From NCBI GenBank assembly GCA_036541255.1, contig JAZHDD010000039.1, positions 1 to 64,000 of the forward strand: a stretch of 64,000 nucleotides of DNA, given 5' to 3'. The DNA comes from Paucidesulfovibrio sp036541255 (lineage in GTDB: Bacteria > Desulfobacterota > Desulfovibrionia > Desulfovibrionales > Desulfovibrionaceae). Positions within the stretch are counted from its first letter, which is position 1, and each line of letters begins with the position of its first letter. Below the pieces are notes generated by a model. The model had not been told where the DNA came from, did no database searches, and saw nothing but the letters and a program-made list of their open reading frames with translations. A program made the translations under genes and the position numbers. Below are positions 55,954 through 64,000 of the stretch, piece after piece.

Positions 55954-57269
55954 CACCTTTGCAGATTCTCATTGTGGACGACACGCCCATGAATCTTGTT
56001 TTGCTTGAGCAGTTGCTCAAGCAGGACGATTATGTGGTCCGTCTTGCGGAAAGCGGCCAGGAAGCGCTTGAGCTGGTCAAACAGCAACAGTTTGCCTTGG
56101 TGCTCTTGGATATTCAGATGCCGGGCATGGATGGGTACGACACATGTCGAGCTCTCAAGGCCCTGGAGAACGGGCGTCATGTGCCGGTCATTTTTATTAC
56201 TTCCATCTTTCAGGACGAAGCGTCTGTCAAACTTGGCTACGAGTCCGGAGCCGTGGATTATCTTTTCCGGCCCGTGGATCCGTACATGCTTCGCAGCAAG
56301 GTCAAGGTTTTTCTTGACTTGCATCGCCAGAAGCTGCGGCTTGAGCACGAAGTATCGCAGCGCAAGCGAGCAGCCCAGGCGCTGGGACAGGCCGAGGAAA
56401 AGTACCGGACTTTTTTCCTCAAGGCCGTGGAAGGGATTTTTCAGATGTCTCTGGATGGGACCCTGTATGAGGCAAACCCAGCCCTGGCACGTATCATGGG
56501 GTATGAATGCTCGGATACAATGGTCGGGCAGACCGGGCTGTTTCGCAATGTCCAGGTGCACCCTGAAAAATACGATCAATATCTTAAAGTTCTTGATGAG
56601 CAGGGCTATGTGTCCAATTGGGAATACGAAGCCAGACGCAAGGATGGGGAGATCATTTGGCTCTCGGAAAGCTCCCGGTTGGTGCGTGAAGGCGACAAGC
56701 CCCTGGTAGAGGGGGTCATCGAAGATGTTACGGATCGCAAGCTCTGCGAGATTCACCTGCATCGGCGCGCCAATTTCGACAGTTTGACCAATGTGCCCAA
56801 CCGTAGTCTTTTTTTTGATCGTATGGGGCATTTTATTGAGAGCGCTCGTCGCTATCACCATAAAATGGCTGTAATTTTTATAGATTTGAACAATTTCAAA
56901 AAGGTCAACGACACGGCCGGTCACCAAGCTGGCGATGAAGTTCTTGCTGCCGTGGCCGAACGTTTCCGAAAACGTGTCCGCACCGCTGACACCTTGGCCC
57001 GCATCGGGGGGGATGAGTTCGGGATATTGCTCCCGGCCGTGGATGACGCACGGAGCGCGGAAAAGGTGGTTCAAGGCCTCCTCGCCGCCTTGGACGAACC
57101 GTTTGACGCGGCTGGTGGGAAGCACGTTGTCGGGGCGACCATGGGGATCAGTATCTATCCGGATGATGGCGTGGAGCCGGACGAGTTGTTGCGCCTGGCT
57201 GACGAAGCCATGTATGCAGCAAGGCGCAGCGGGGATGAGTGTTATGCCTTTTATGGCAGACCTGCCTGA
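55950..57269 (+). CDS. REC-PAS-GGDEF diguanylate cyclase response regulator
   Basis: 439 residues: REC (about 5-122) with DD near 10, phospho-acceptor in LLDIQMPGMDG and K-free RPVD; linker helix; PAS/PAC (about 145-265); GGDEF (about 280-435) with RIGGDEFGIL active site and the RTAD inhibitory I-site five residues before. It should make c-di-GMP and be product-inhibited. The GTG start 55950 follows GGAGGTGCCGC and overlaps the comB stop. Proximity to the adhesin locus makes it a candidate c-di-GMP source for the receptor at 48119-50224. Confidence 0.93.
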   Translation: MTPLQILIVDDTPMNLVLLEQLLKQDDYVVRLAESGQEALELVKQQQFALVLLDIQMPGMDGYDTCRALKALENGRHVPVIFITSIFQDEASVKLGYESGAVDYLFRPVDPYMLRSKVKVFLDLHRQKLRLEHEVSQRKRAAQALGQAEEKYRTFFLKAVEGIFQMSLDGTLYEANPALARIMGYECSDTMVGQTGLFRNVQVHPEKYDQYLKVLDEQGYVSNWEYEARRKDGEIIWLSESSRLVREGDKPLVEGVIEDVTDRKLCEIHLHRRANFDSLTNVPNRSLFFDRMGHFIESARRYHHKMAVIFIDLNNFKKVNDTAGHQAGDEVLAAVAERFRKRVRTADTLARIGGDEFGILLPAVDDARSAEKVVQGLLAALDEPFDAAGGKHVVGATMGISIYPDDGVEPDELLRLADEAMYAARRSGDECYAFYGRPA

Positions 57270-57351
57270 TCTTCTGGGGGGTTAGGGATTTCCTCTGAGT
57301 TTGGTAGAGATTCACTAAACCTAGGCGCAGCCTGGAAATGCGCTGCACTAC

Positions 57352-57366
57352 ATGAAATATTTCACG
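57352..57366. promoter_or_regulatory. Palindrome resembling a Rex operator upstream of nuoA
   Basis: ATGAAATATTTCACG around a perfect GAAATATTTC core (57354-57363), 112 bp before nuoA. Rex sites of sulfate reducers have the form TTGTGAAA-N2-TTTCACAA; the core and right side fit, the left flank does not. Rex responds to NADH/NAD+ and would suit an energy-conserving complex. No clear promoter boxes are seen in the 208-bp gap. Confidence 0.35.
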
Positions 57367-57477
57367 AAGTTCTTGACGTGATTTCTCTATTAGGGCAAAA
57401 AAAAGCACCATTTCTTTTGGCTGCGGACGGCCTTTGTGGCCTCCGTTCGCGTAAACCAAGGGGTAAGGGGTTCACGT

Positions 57478-57858
57478 ATGGTCTTTAGCTGGTTGCATCT
57501 CGCCATCATCCTTTTTCTTTTCGGCGGGCTCCTGTTCGCGGTCGGACCACTGATTCTGGCCGTTCTTCTCGGACCCAAAGCCAAAGGCGGCGATCTGGGT
57601 ATGCCGTTTGAGTGCGGCATTCGGCCCCATGGTTCCCCCTGGGTCAAATGGGGCATTTCCTATTACTGTTACGCCTTGATCTTTCTGGCTTTCGACGTGG
57701 ACGTCCTCTACCTGTTCCCCGTGGCAACGCATTACGCCGCGTCGGAAGGCTGGATGCCCTTCGTCAAGGTGTTTATCTTCTTGTTTGTTCTGGCCGTTTC
57801 CATCGTCTACTTCTGGGCTAAAGGGGTGTTTACATGGCCGCGCCGAATTCAATTGTAA
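57478..57858 (+). CDS. nuoA: NADH-quinone oxidoreductase subunit A
   Basis: 126 residues, three membrane helices. The conserved loop FECGIRPHGSPWVKWGISYY between helices 1 and 2 and ALIFLAFDVDVLYLFPV identify NuoA. ATG 57478 follows AAGGGGTTCACGT. First gene of the nuo operon; its end overlaps nuoB by 25 bp. Confidence 0.95.
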   Translation: MVFSWLHLAIILFLFGGLLFAVGPLILAVLLGPKAKGGDLGMPFECGIRPHGSPWVKWGISYYCYALIFLAFDVDVLYLFPVATHYAASEGWMPFVKVFIFLFVLAVSIVYFWAKGVFTWPRRIQL

Positions 57859-58385
57859 CGGACTGCAAGACCTTGCGGGAGACCACGGGCACGGTCGAGC
57901 CGGCGCTCGTCCAGGTCCAGCTCGTCGACAAGATTCTCAACGTCTGCCGGGCAATGTCCCTCTGGCCCATGACCTTTGGTTTGGCCTGCTGTGCCATTGA
58001 GATGATCTGTGTGGGCATGGCCCGCTTCGATATCGCTCGCTTCGGAGCCGAAGTCTTTCGTCCTTCTCCGCGTCAATCCGACCTGATGATCGTGGCCGGC
58101 ACCGTGACCAAGAAGATGGCGCCGTCCATCGTGCGCCTCTACGAACAGATGCCCGCCCCCAAGTACGTCATCGCCATGGGCAATTGCGCCATTTCCGGCG
58201 GCCCCTTCAAGTTCAAGGACGCCTACAATCTGGTCGAAGGCGTGGACAAGATCATTCCTGTCGACGTGTATGTGCCCGGCTGTCCGCCGCGCCCCGAGGC
58301 TCTTCTGGAAGGGCTGTTCACCCTTCAGGAGCAGATCAGCGGCCGCCGCTGGTGGCCGGTTCCGGCGTTGAAGGAGGAGGCCTAG
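57834..58385 (+). CDS. nuoB: NADH-quinone oxidoreductase subunit B
   Basis: 183 residues. Holds cluster N2, the last Fe-S centre before quinone: ligands in GLACCAIEM, GNCAISGG and PGCPPRPEALLEGL are all present. ATG 57834 follows AAAGGGGTGTTTAC. Located in the Q module between A and C. Confidence 0.96.
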   Translation: MAAPNSIVTDCKTLRETTGTVEPALVQVQLVDKILNVCRAMSLWPMTFGLACCAIEMICVGMARFDIARFGAEVFRPSPRQSDLMIVAGTVTKKMAPSIVRLYEQMPAPKYVIAMGNCAISGGPFKFKDAYNLVEGVDKIIPVDVYVPGCPPRPEALLEGLFTLQEQISGRRWWPVPALKEEA

Positions 58386-58386
58386 C

Positions 58387-58920
58387 ATGAAGCTTTTCGA
58401 CGGTCTTTCCATCGAATGTCTGGCCAAGGCCGATTACGCGAAAACCGGTCAGGAATGGGTGTTGTTTCTCAAACCAGCGACCTTGCGAAAGGCCACCAAG
58501 CGTCTTTATGACCAGGGATATTTCCTTGAGGATATCTGTGCGCTGGACTCAACGGACGGCATTTTACTGGTTTACCACTTTGACAGCATGGTCAAACCAG
58601 GGCGGATCACATTCAAGGTGCTGACCTCCCGTGAAGAACCCAAAGTGCCTACCATTTCGGATATTTTCCACGGCGCCAACTGGCATGAGCGTGAAACCTA
58701 CGACTTCCACGGCGTGGACTTCGAAGGACATCCGGACCTGATTCCCTTGCTGCTTCCTGCCGAGGAGGATCAGCGTATCGATCCGCCGTTGCTCAAGTCG
58801 GACAAGACCCGTTCCGGCCTGAAGTCCATCATGTCCCTGTACGAGACCGAGAGCTGCTCCGGCGCGGTCCAGGCCCTGTTCGCGGACGATCCCGCTGAAG
58901 AAACCCCGGCCGCGGGCTGA
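58387..58920 (+). CDS. nuoC: NADH-quinone oxidoreductase subunit C
   Basis: 177 residues. The NuoC signature is ANWHERETYDFHGVDFEGHPDL. It is a separate gene, not fused to nuoD. ATG 58387 follows GGAGGAGGCCTAGC, overlapping the end of nuoB within one base. Peripheral-arm subunit next to NuoD. Confidence 0.95.
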   Translation: MKLFDGLSIECLAKADYAKTGQEWVLFLKPATLRKATKRLYDQGYFLEDICALDSTDGILLVYHFDSMVKPGRITFKVLTSREEPKVPTISDIFHGANWHERETYDFHGVDFEGHPDLIPLLLPAEEDQRIDPPLLKSDKTRSGLKSIMSLYETESCSGAVQALFADDPAEETPAAG

Positions 58921-58940
58921 GGCACAGGAAGGATTGAGCC

Positions 58941-60113
58941 ATGACACGTTATCCCAATAAAGCGCATCTCGGCGGTGACTTCTACACACGGCATTATGCC
59001 GAGACCGCGAATCCCGAATCTCTGATTCTGAACATGGGCCCTCAGCACCCGTCCACTCACGGCGTGCTTCGGGTGGTGCTGGAACTGGACGGCGAGTATA
59101 TCCTTCGGGCCGAGCCTGTGTTCGGTTACTTGCACCGTATGCACGAGAAAATGGGCGAGACCAAGGCCTGGGGCCAGTTTATGCCCAACCTTGGTCGCAT
59201 TGACTATGGTCACCCCATGGCCTGGAACTGGGCCTACTGCGGCGCTGTGGAAAAACTCGCAGGCATCGAGGTCCCAGAGCGCGCAGAGTACATCCGCGTG
59301 ATCACCAATGAAATGAACCGCCTCACCTCGCACTTGCTTTGGTGGGGCGCGTATATTCTTGACCTCGGCGCTTTCACGCCGGTCATGTACGCATTCGATG
59401 ACCGCGAGATTCTCATCGACCTGTTGCAACGGCCCACTGCCTCCCGTCTGACCTATTCCTACTTCCGCTTCGGCGGTGTGGCTGCGGATCTGGATGAGAA
59501 ATTCATCGAGGGGACTACGGCCTTTATCACCCGGTTCCATGAGCGGCTGCCCATGTACAAGGATCTGGTCACGGACAACATTATTCTCAGAAAGCGCGTC
59601 GAGGAAATCGGCATCATCGACAAGGACATGGTCAACCGCTACGGCTGTACCGGTCCTGTGGCGCGCGGTGCCGGCGTGGCCTACGACCTGCGCGTTTCTG
59701 AGCCGTTCGGCGTGTATGACCGCTTCGACTTCAAGGTGCCCACCCAGACCACGGCGTGTTCCATGGGCCGTTATCTGGTGCGCATGGAAGAGATGGAGCA
59801 GAGTTGCCGCATTATCGAGCAGGCTTTGGAACAACTGCCTTCGACCGAGGGCGGGTTCCTGGCCAAGGGAGCGCCCAAGCCCACGGCCAAGATGCCTGCG
59901 GGCGAAGCCTACTATGCGGTGGAAGGCGCACGCGGCAAGGTCGGTGTTTACGTTGTCAGCGATGGTTCAAAGGTGCCGTACCGCGTCAAGCTGCGTGCAC
60001 CGGGCTACTCGAACCTGAGTTGCTTCTCCGAAGCTACCAAGGGCATGCTTCTGGCGGACGCCGTGGCCGTCCTCGGCAGCCTGGACCTGATCATCCCGGA
60101 AATCGACAGGTAG
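58941..60113 (+). CDS. nuoD: NADH-quinone oxidoreductase subunit D
   Basis: 390 residues, full length. GPQHPSTHGVLRVVLELDGE near the N-terminus lines the quinone pocket; the GYLHRMHEKMGE and NRLTSHLLWWGAYILDLGA segments are also conserved. It is the quinone-site subunit related to hydrogenase large subunits without the nickel ligands. ATG 58941 follows AAGGATTGAGCC. The gene ends 6 bp before nuoH; nuoE, F and G are absent from this position. Confidence 0.96.
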   Translation: MTRYPNKAHLGGDFYTRHYAETANPESLILNMGPQHPSTHGVLRVVLELDGEYILRAEPVFGYLHRMHEKMGETKAWGQFMPNLGRIDYGHPMAWNWAYCGAVEKLAGIEVPERAEYIRVITNEMNRLTSHLLWWGAYILDLGAFTPVMYAFDDREILIDLLQRPTASRLTYSYFRFGGVAADLDEKFIEGTTAFITRFHERLPMYKDLVTDNIILRKRVEEIGIIDKDMVNRYGCTGPVARGAGVAYDLRVSEPFGVYDRFDFKVPTQTTACSMGRYLVRMEEMEQSCRIIEQALEQLPSTEGGFLAKGAPKPTAKMPAGEAYYAVEGARGKVGVYVVSDGSKVPYRVKLRAPGYSNLSCFSEATKGMLLADAVAVLGSLDLIIPEIDR

Positions 60114-60119
60114 GGAACC

Positions 60120-61091
60120 ATGAGCATACATCCTCAACTGTTACAGCTGATCGTCGCCCTGATCATCATCATGGCCTGGGTCGGTCTGAATGCGCTGGTA
60201 CTGGTCTACTTCGAGCGCAAGGGCGCCGGTTTCATCCAGCGCCGTCCCGGTCCCTTTGAGGTCGGTCCGCACGGCATCATCCAGCCTTTGGTGGACGGCA
60301 TCAAGCTGATGTGCAAGCAGCTTCTGCGGCCGGACAATGCCGACCCGATCCTCTTCTGGATGGCGCCGATGCTGTCCATGTTCCCCGTCATGTTGTTGTT
60401 TTTGGTCATTCCGTACGGGCCATGGCTTACGGGCATGCAGGTCAACCTGGGCCTGTTGCTGATCCTGGCTTTTGCCGGGTTCAACGTCCTGGCGCTGCTG
60501 CTCGCGGGTTGGTCCTCCAACAACAAATACGGCCTGCTGGGTGCGGCCCGCGCCGTGGCCCAATCCGTGGCCTATGAGATTCCGTTGCTGCTTTCGGTGC
60601 TGGCCATCGCATTTATGACCGGCAGCCTGGATTTCGTGGAAATCACCAACGGGCAGGGCCCCTGGCCCTGGCAGTGGAACCTGGTCTACCAGCCGCTGGC
60701 TTTCGTTATCTTCATCATCAGTTCGGTCGGCGAAACCAACCGCGCCCCCTTTGACCTTCCGGAAGCCGAGTCGGAGCTGACCGCAGGCTTCCATACGGAA
60801 TATTCCAGCATGGGTTTCGGCCTCTTTTTCATGGCCGAATACGCATACATGGTCGTGGTCGCCAGCGTGGCCACCGTTTTGTTCCTGGGCGGCTACCAGG
60901 GCCCCTTCGGTTCGGACGGCTGGTGGTGGTTCATTCCCAAGACCTACGCAATTTTATGCTTCATCATCTGGATCCGGTGGACCTATCCTCGAGTCACCTT
61001 TGTCCAGCTGTTGAATGTGAACTGGAAGTGGCTCCTGCCACTGGCCACCCTGAACCTTTTGGGAACCGCTTTCTTCATGAAGGTGTTCTAA
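60120..61091 (+). CDS. nuoH: NADH-quinone oxidoreductase subunit H
   Basis: 323 residues, eight predicted helices. Conserved ERKGAGFIQRRPGPFEVGPHGIIQPLVDGIKL and ETNRAPFDLPEAESELTAGFHTEYS identify NuoH, which connects the quinone site to the membrane arm. ATG 60120. Confidence 0.96.
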   Translation: MSIHPQLLQLIVALIIIMAWVGLNALVLVYFERKGAGFIQRRPGPFEVGPHGIIQPLVDGIKLMCKQLLRPDNADPILFWMAPMLSMFPVMLLFLVIPYGPWLTGMQVNLGLLLILAFAGFNVLALLLAGWSSNNKYGLLGAARAVAQSVAYEIPLLLSVLAIAFMTGSLDFVEITNGQGPWPWQWNLVYQPLAFVIFIISSVGETNRAPFDLPEAESELTAGFHTEYSSMGFGLFFMAEYAYMVVVASVATVLFLGGYQGPFGSDGWWWFIPKTYAILCFIIWIRWTYPRVTFVQLLNVNWKWLLPLATLNLLGTAFFMKVF

Positions 61092-61109
61092 GGGAAGTGC
61101 GGTAGAATT

Positions 61110-61700
61110 ATGAGTGCAGTGAAAGACATCTTCCGGACTCTCGGAGACCTTTGGAGCCTCGTGGTCGGCCTCAAGGTTACCGGCAAGTATTTTGCCCAGC
61201 CCACGATCACGACGCACTATCCGCGTGCGACAGTGGACCCGGACGTGGAAATGACCTTTGGCGGGCATGTGGAACTCGTGCCCAAACCCAAGGACCCGTC
61301 CAAGCCCAAGTGCATTGCCTGCATGATGTGCGTGACCAACTGCCCGAGCGGTTGCTTGACCGTGATCAAGGCCAAGGCTCCCAAGCCCACTCCCGAGGAG
61401 GAGAAGGCCATGCAGGAAGCCGAGGCCAAGGGCGAAACCGTGAAGAAGCCCAAGGCTCCCAAGGAACCCGCAAAGTTCCTTTACGATTACAGCATGTGCA
61501 GCCTGTGCGGTACATGCATTGAGAATTGTCCGGTAGGTTCCCTGCGGTATTCCCACAACATCTACTTTGTCGGCACCAGCAGAAAGCAGTTCCATCTCGA
61601 CCTGCTCAAGAGGCTGTCCCGGCAAGCGGATAACGCCCCCTCGGCCCCGGCTCCGGCTCCTGAAGCCCAGCCCGTCGAAGCGGCAAGCAAAGAGGCGTGA
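61110..61700 (+). CDS. nuoI: NADH-quinone oxidoreductase subunit I
   Basis: 196 residues. Two [4Fe-4S] motifs, CIACMMCVTNCP and CSLCGTCIENCP, carry clusters N6a and N6b. A charged Lys/Glu-rich insertion of about 40 residues separates the motifs and the C-terminus has an Ala/Pro-rich tail, both longer than usual. In complexes lacking the NADH module this subunit may accept electrons from ferredoxin or another donor. ATG 61110. Confidence 0.95.
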   Translation: MSAVKDIFRTLGDLWSLVVGLKVTGKYFAQPTITTHYPRATVDPDVEMTFGGHVELVPKPKDPSKPKCIACMMCVTNCPSGCLTVIKAKAPKPTPEEEKAMQEAEAKGETVKKPKAPKEPAKFLYDYSMCSLCGTCIENCPVGSLRYSHNIYFVGTSRKQFHLDLLKRLSRQADNAPSAPAPAPEAQPVEAASKEA

Positions 61701-61706
61701 GGCACT

Positions 61707-62216
61707 ATGGAACTGATGGCTAAAATCGCATTTGTGGTCTACGTGCTCATCATTTTGGGCGGCGGGATCGTGGCGGTGGGAAGCAGCAGCCTGGTGCGTG
61801 CCCTGGTCGGGCTCATATCCACGCTTCTGGGCGTGGCAGGCATGTACATGTTGCTGAACACTCCTTTCTTGGCGTTCATGCAACTGCTTATCTATGTCGG
61901 CGCTGTGGCCGTATTGATCTTTTTCGCGGTCATGCTCACCAATGCCGACGCTCAGGGCGACGAAAGCGAAGGCGCTCCCATGCGGCAGCACCTTTACGCG
62001 CTGGGGGCCGTCATGTCTGTCGGCGGCATCCTCTCCTGGTTGATTATGAACAAGCCGCCCGTAAGCTCGCTCATTCCGCCCGAGGTCCCCATCGAAGTGT
62101 TGGGCCAGGGATTGCTTGAATCCTATTTCCTGGCCTTTGAATTGATCTCCGTGGTCCTGCTCGTGGCCATGTCCGGCGCGGTGCTCCTGACCTGGGAGAA
62201 GAGGGGGAAGAAATGA
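61707..62216 (+). CDS. nuoJ: NADH-quinone oxidoreductase subunit J
   Basis: 169 residues with five membrane helices; FMQLLIYVGAVAVLIFFAVMLTN is the conserved region carrying the pi-bulge helix. ATG 61707; the stop overlaps nuoK by four bases. Confidence 0.95.
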   Translation: MELMAKIAFVVYVLIILGGGIVAVGSSSLVRALVGLISTLLGVAGMYMLLNTPFLAFMQLLIYVGAVAVLIFFAVMLTNADAQGDESEGAPMRQHLYALGAVMSVGGILSWLIMNKPPVSSLIPPEVPIEVLGQGLLESYFLAFELISVVLLVAMSGAVLLTWEKRGKK

Positions 62217-62521
62217 GTCCGCTCACTCTCTACCAACTTGTTGCGCTTCTGCTCCTCTGTCTGGGCCTGTTCGGCATCGTTCAGCGCAGAAGTCTGGTCG
62301 GAATGCTCATTTCCGTGGAGCTGATGCTCAACGGCGCAGGGCTGTCCATCGTGTCCGCCTCACAGCTCACCGAGGCCGACGCAATGCTCGGACAGCTCGG
62401 TACGTTGCTGGTCATGGGACTTGCAGCGGCCGAGGCCACGCTGGTGCTGTCTATCATCGTGGTGGTGTCCAGGCGTTTCGGGACCACTAAAACCCGTGAA
62501 GTTTCCACGCTGAAGGATTAG
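62213..62521 (+). CDS. nuoK: NADH-quinone oxidoreductase subunit K
   Basis: 102 residues, three helices. GIVQRRSLVGMLISVELMLNGAGL and AAAEATLVLSIIVVV contain the conserved membrane Glu residues for proton transfer. ATG 62213. Confidence 0.95.
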   Translation: MSPLTLYQLVALLLLCLGLFGIVQRRSLVGMLISVELMLNGAGLSIVSASQLTEADAMLGQLGTLLVMGLAAAEATLVLSIIVVVSRRFGTTKTREVSTLKD

Positions 62522-62523
62522 CT

Positions 62524-64000
62524 ATGACTGAGAGTGCCCGCCTGCTTCTGCCGTTGGCAGTGACACTGGTCGCGCCGTATTTCATCTGGCTGAACAGGAA
62601 GGATATCTACAAACGTGAGGCCGTCTCTCTGGTGGCCGGCGTCATTACCTTCCTGGCGAACCTCTCGTTCGTTCCCGCCGTGCTAAACGGCGAGATTCTG
62701 TATTACAAGATGTTCACCATCCTGCCGGGTATCACGGTGAGTTTCTGTGTGGACGGCCTGGGCATCATTTTCGCCCTTGTTGCGTCGTTCCTCTGGATGT
62801 TCGCCACGAGCTACAACATCGGCTACATGCGCAGCCTGAACGAACATGCCCAGACGAGGTATTATTTCTGCTTCGCCGTGGCCATCTTCGGTGCCATGGG
62901 AGTCAGTTTCGCGGCCAACATCTTCACTCTCTATCTCTTCTATGAAGTCATCACGGTCTTCACGTACCCGCTGGTCGCGCACCACGAGGACGAGGAAGCG
63001 TTTGTGGGCGCACGGAAGTATTTGGTCTACCTCATGGGTACATCCAAGCTCTTCCTGTTGCCCGCCATGGTCATGACCTATGTGCTCGTGGGCAACCTGG
63101 ACTTCCAGCTCGGCAATATCGTTACCGGTATCTTCCCGGCCGAAGTGGTTGCAGAGCACCCGGTCATGGTCACCGTGACCTACGTGCTGTATATCGCTGG
63201 CCTGGCCAAGGCCGCGCTCATGCCGTTCCACAACTGGCTGCCTTCCGCCATGGTCGCGCCCACACCCGTCTCGGCGTTGCTGCATGCTGTGGCGGTTGTG
63301 AAGGCCGGTGTGTTCTCGGTTTGTCGTGTGATCCTCTCCGGTTTCGGTCTGGACACCATGGACAAGCTCTTTTTGGGAATACCCACGGCCTATCTGGCGG
63401 CGTTCACTATCGTGGTGGCCTCGCTCATCGCCCTGACCAAGGACGATCTCAAAGCGCGGCTGGCCTATTCCACGGTTTCACAGCTCAGCTATGTGGTCAT
63501 CGGCGTGTGTATGCTGACGCCCATGGCCGTGCAGGGCGGCGTAATGCACATCCCGCACCACGCTTTCTCCAAGATCACCCTGTTCTTCTGTGCCGGAGCC
63601 ATCTACGTGGTTACGCATACCAAGAAGATCAGCCTGATGAACGGATTCGGCAGGCGAATGCCTTGGACCTTCGCAGCCTTTGGTATCGCGTCCCTGTCCA
63701 TGATCGGCATGCCGCCTGTTTGCGGTTTCGTTTCCAAGTGGTACCTGGTCAACGGTGCTTTGGACGCCAATCAGATTCCGCTGCTGGTGGCACTTTTGCT
63801 CTCCACGGCGCTGAATGCCGGCTACTTCGTACCGGTCCTGATCCGGGCCTACTTCTTCAAGCCTGTTCCCGGGGCCAATATCGAGCAGTATTCCGAAGCG
63901 CCCAAGACCATGCTCATTCCGCTGTTCACCACGGCGCTGATCTCGATCTTCCTGGGCCTTTACCCGGAAACGTTCTTGAATTTTATTAAGGTGCTCGGCA
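62524..64000 (+). CDS. Proton-translocating antiporter-like subunit (NuoL/M/N family, partial)
   Basis: At least 492 residues, open to the right edge. Multiple membrane helices; LYLFYEVITVFTYPLVAHH with the TM5 Glu, AGLAKAALMPFHNWLPSAMVAPTPVSALLHAVAVVKAGVF with the TM7 Lys, and TKDDLKARLAYSTVSQLSYVV are hallmarks of the NuoL/M/N and MrpA/D family. By sequence it is closer to the MrpD/NuoM type than to a classical NuoL, but this cannot be settled by eye. ATG 62524 lies 2 bp after nuoK. Confidence 0.93.
   Translation, partial: MTESARLLLPLAVTLVAPYFIWLNRKDIYKREAVSLVAGVITFLANLSFVPAVLNGEILYYKMFTILPGITVSFCVDGLGIIFALVASFLWMFATSYNIGYMRSLNEHAQTRYYFCFAVAIFGAMGVSFAANIFTLYLFYEVITVFTYPLVAHHEDEEAFVGARKYLVYLMGTSKLFLLPAMVMTYVLVGNLDFQLGNIVTGIFPAEVVAEHPVMVTVTYVLYIAGLAKAALMPFHNWLPSAMVAPTPVSALLHAVAVVKAGVFSVCRVILSGFGLDTMDKLFLGIPTAYLAAFTIVVASLIALTKDDLKARLAYSTVSQLSYVVIGVCMLTPMAVQGGVMHIPHHAFSKITLFFCAGAIYVVTHTKKISLMNGFGRRMPWTFAAFGIASLSMIGMPPVCGFVSKWYLVNGALDANQIPLLVALLLSTALNAGYFVPVLIRAYFFKPVPGANIEQYSEAPKTMLIPLFTTALISIFLGLYPETFLNFIKVLG

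Overview
The window looks like a piece of a GC-rich deltaproteobacterial chromosome, most likely from the Desulfovibrionaceae (sulfate reducers). This is inferred from three things: an 11-subunit-type nuo operon without nuoE/F/G, a ComB-type 2-phosphosulfolactate phosphatase, and a Dvh/Lap-type adhesin locus. The species cannot be named from the sequence alone.

Region 1 (1-25.8 kb, all minus strand) is a prophage, cut by the left edge of the window. In transcription order it has a D5/P4-type helicase (23746-25425), a CHC2/Toprim primase, small and large terminase, a Cys4 zinc-finger protein, gpW, a lambda-type portal, a protease with an embedded scaffold, a tandem DUF2190 decoration protein and a gpE-type major capsid protein. 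A lysis cassette follows (holin, DUF5675 protein, overlapping Rz/Rz1 spanins). Then comes a Mu-type contractile tail: gpZ-like, FII-like joiner, gp37, gp38-like, sheath, tube, gp41/42 with a -1 frameshift, tape measure, gpN, gpP, gp45-gp48 and tail fibre genes. So the head is lambda-like and the tail is Mu-like. No integrase or transposase is visible. The right edge abuts the 3' end of an initiator tRNA-Met gene, with tandem 11-bp repeats just inside, which suggests tRNA-targeted integration.

Region 2 (25.8-31.5 kb) holds the tRNA gene with a textbook promoter and terminator. It also holds housekeeping and envelope genes: a GT2 glycosyltransferase, a small membrane protein, a TVP38/DedA-like protein, a PAP2 phosphatase, a DUF1848 protein, a beta-carbonic anhydrase and a WaaG-like GT4.

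Region 3 (31.6-50.2 kb) is a biofilm-adhesin system. It contains a sigma-54-dependent response regulator, a 2719-residue RTX adhesin, a TolC-family outer-membrane protein, a type I secretion ABC transporter with a degenerate C39 domain, and an HlyD-family adaptor. It also has a LapG-like periplasmic cysteine protease and a membrane receptor with a periplasmic domain, a PAS domain and a catalytically degenerate HD-GYP domain. The adhesin carries an AAAG LapG-type site (residues 118-121). The receptor sits where LapD would be but has no GGDEF/EAL domains, so the locus reads as a Lap-like system with a different c-di-GMP receptor. Both the adhesin leader and the T1SS leader contain candidate sigma-54 promoters.

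Region 4 (50.2-57.3 kb) has an M23 peptidase-like protein, a hybrid histidine kinase with Hpt, GmhB, UDP-glucuronate decarboxylase, ComB, and a REC-PAS-GGDEF diguanylate cyclase. The cyclase has an intact active site and I-site and could supply c-di-GMP to region 3.

Region 5 (57.4-64 kb) is a nuo operon: nuoA-B-C-D-H-I-J-K followed by an antiporter-like NuoL/M/N subunit cut by the right edge. The NADH-dehydrogenase module genes are not between nuoD and nuoH, which suggests an electron donor other than NADH.
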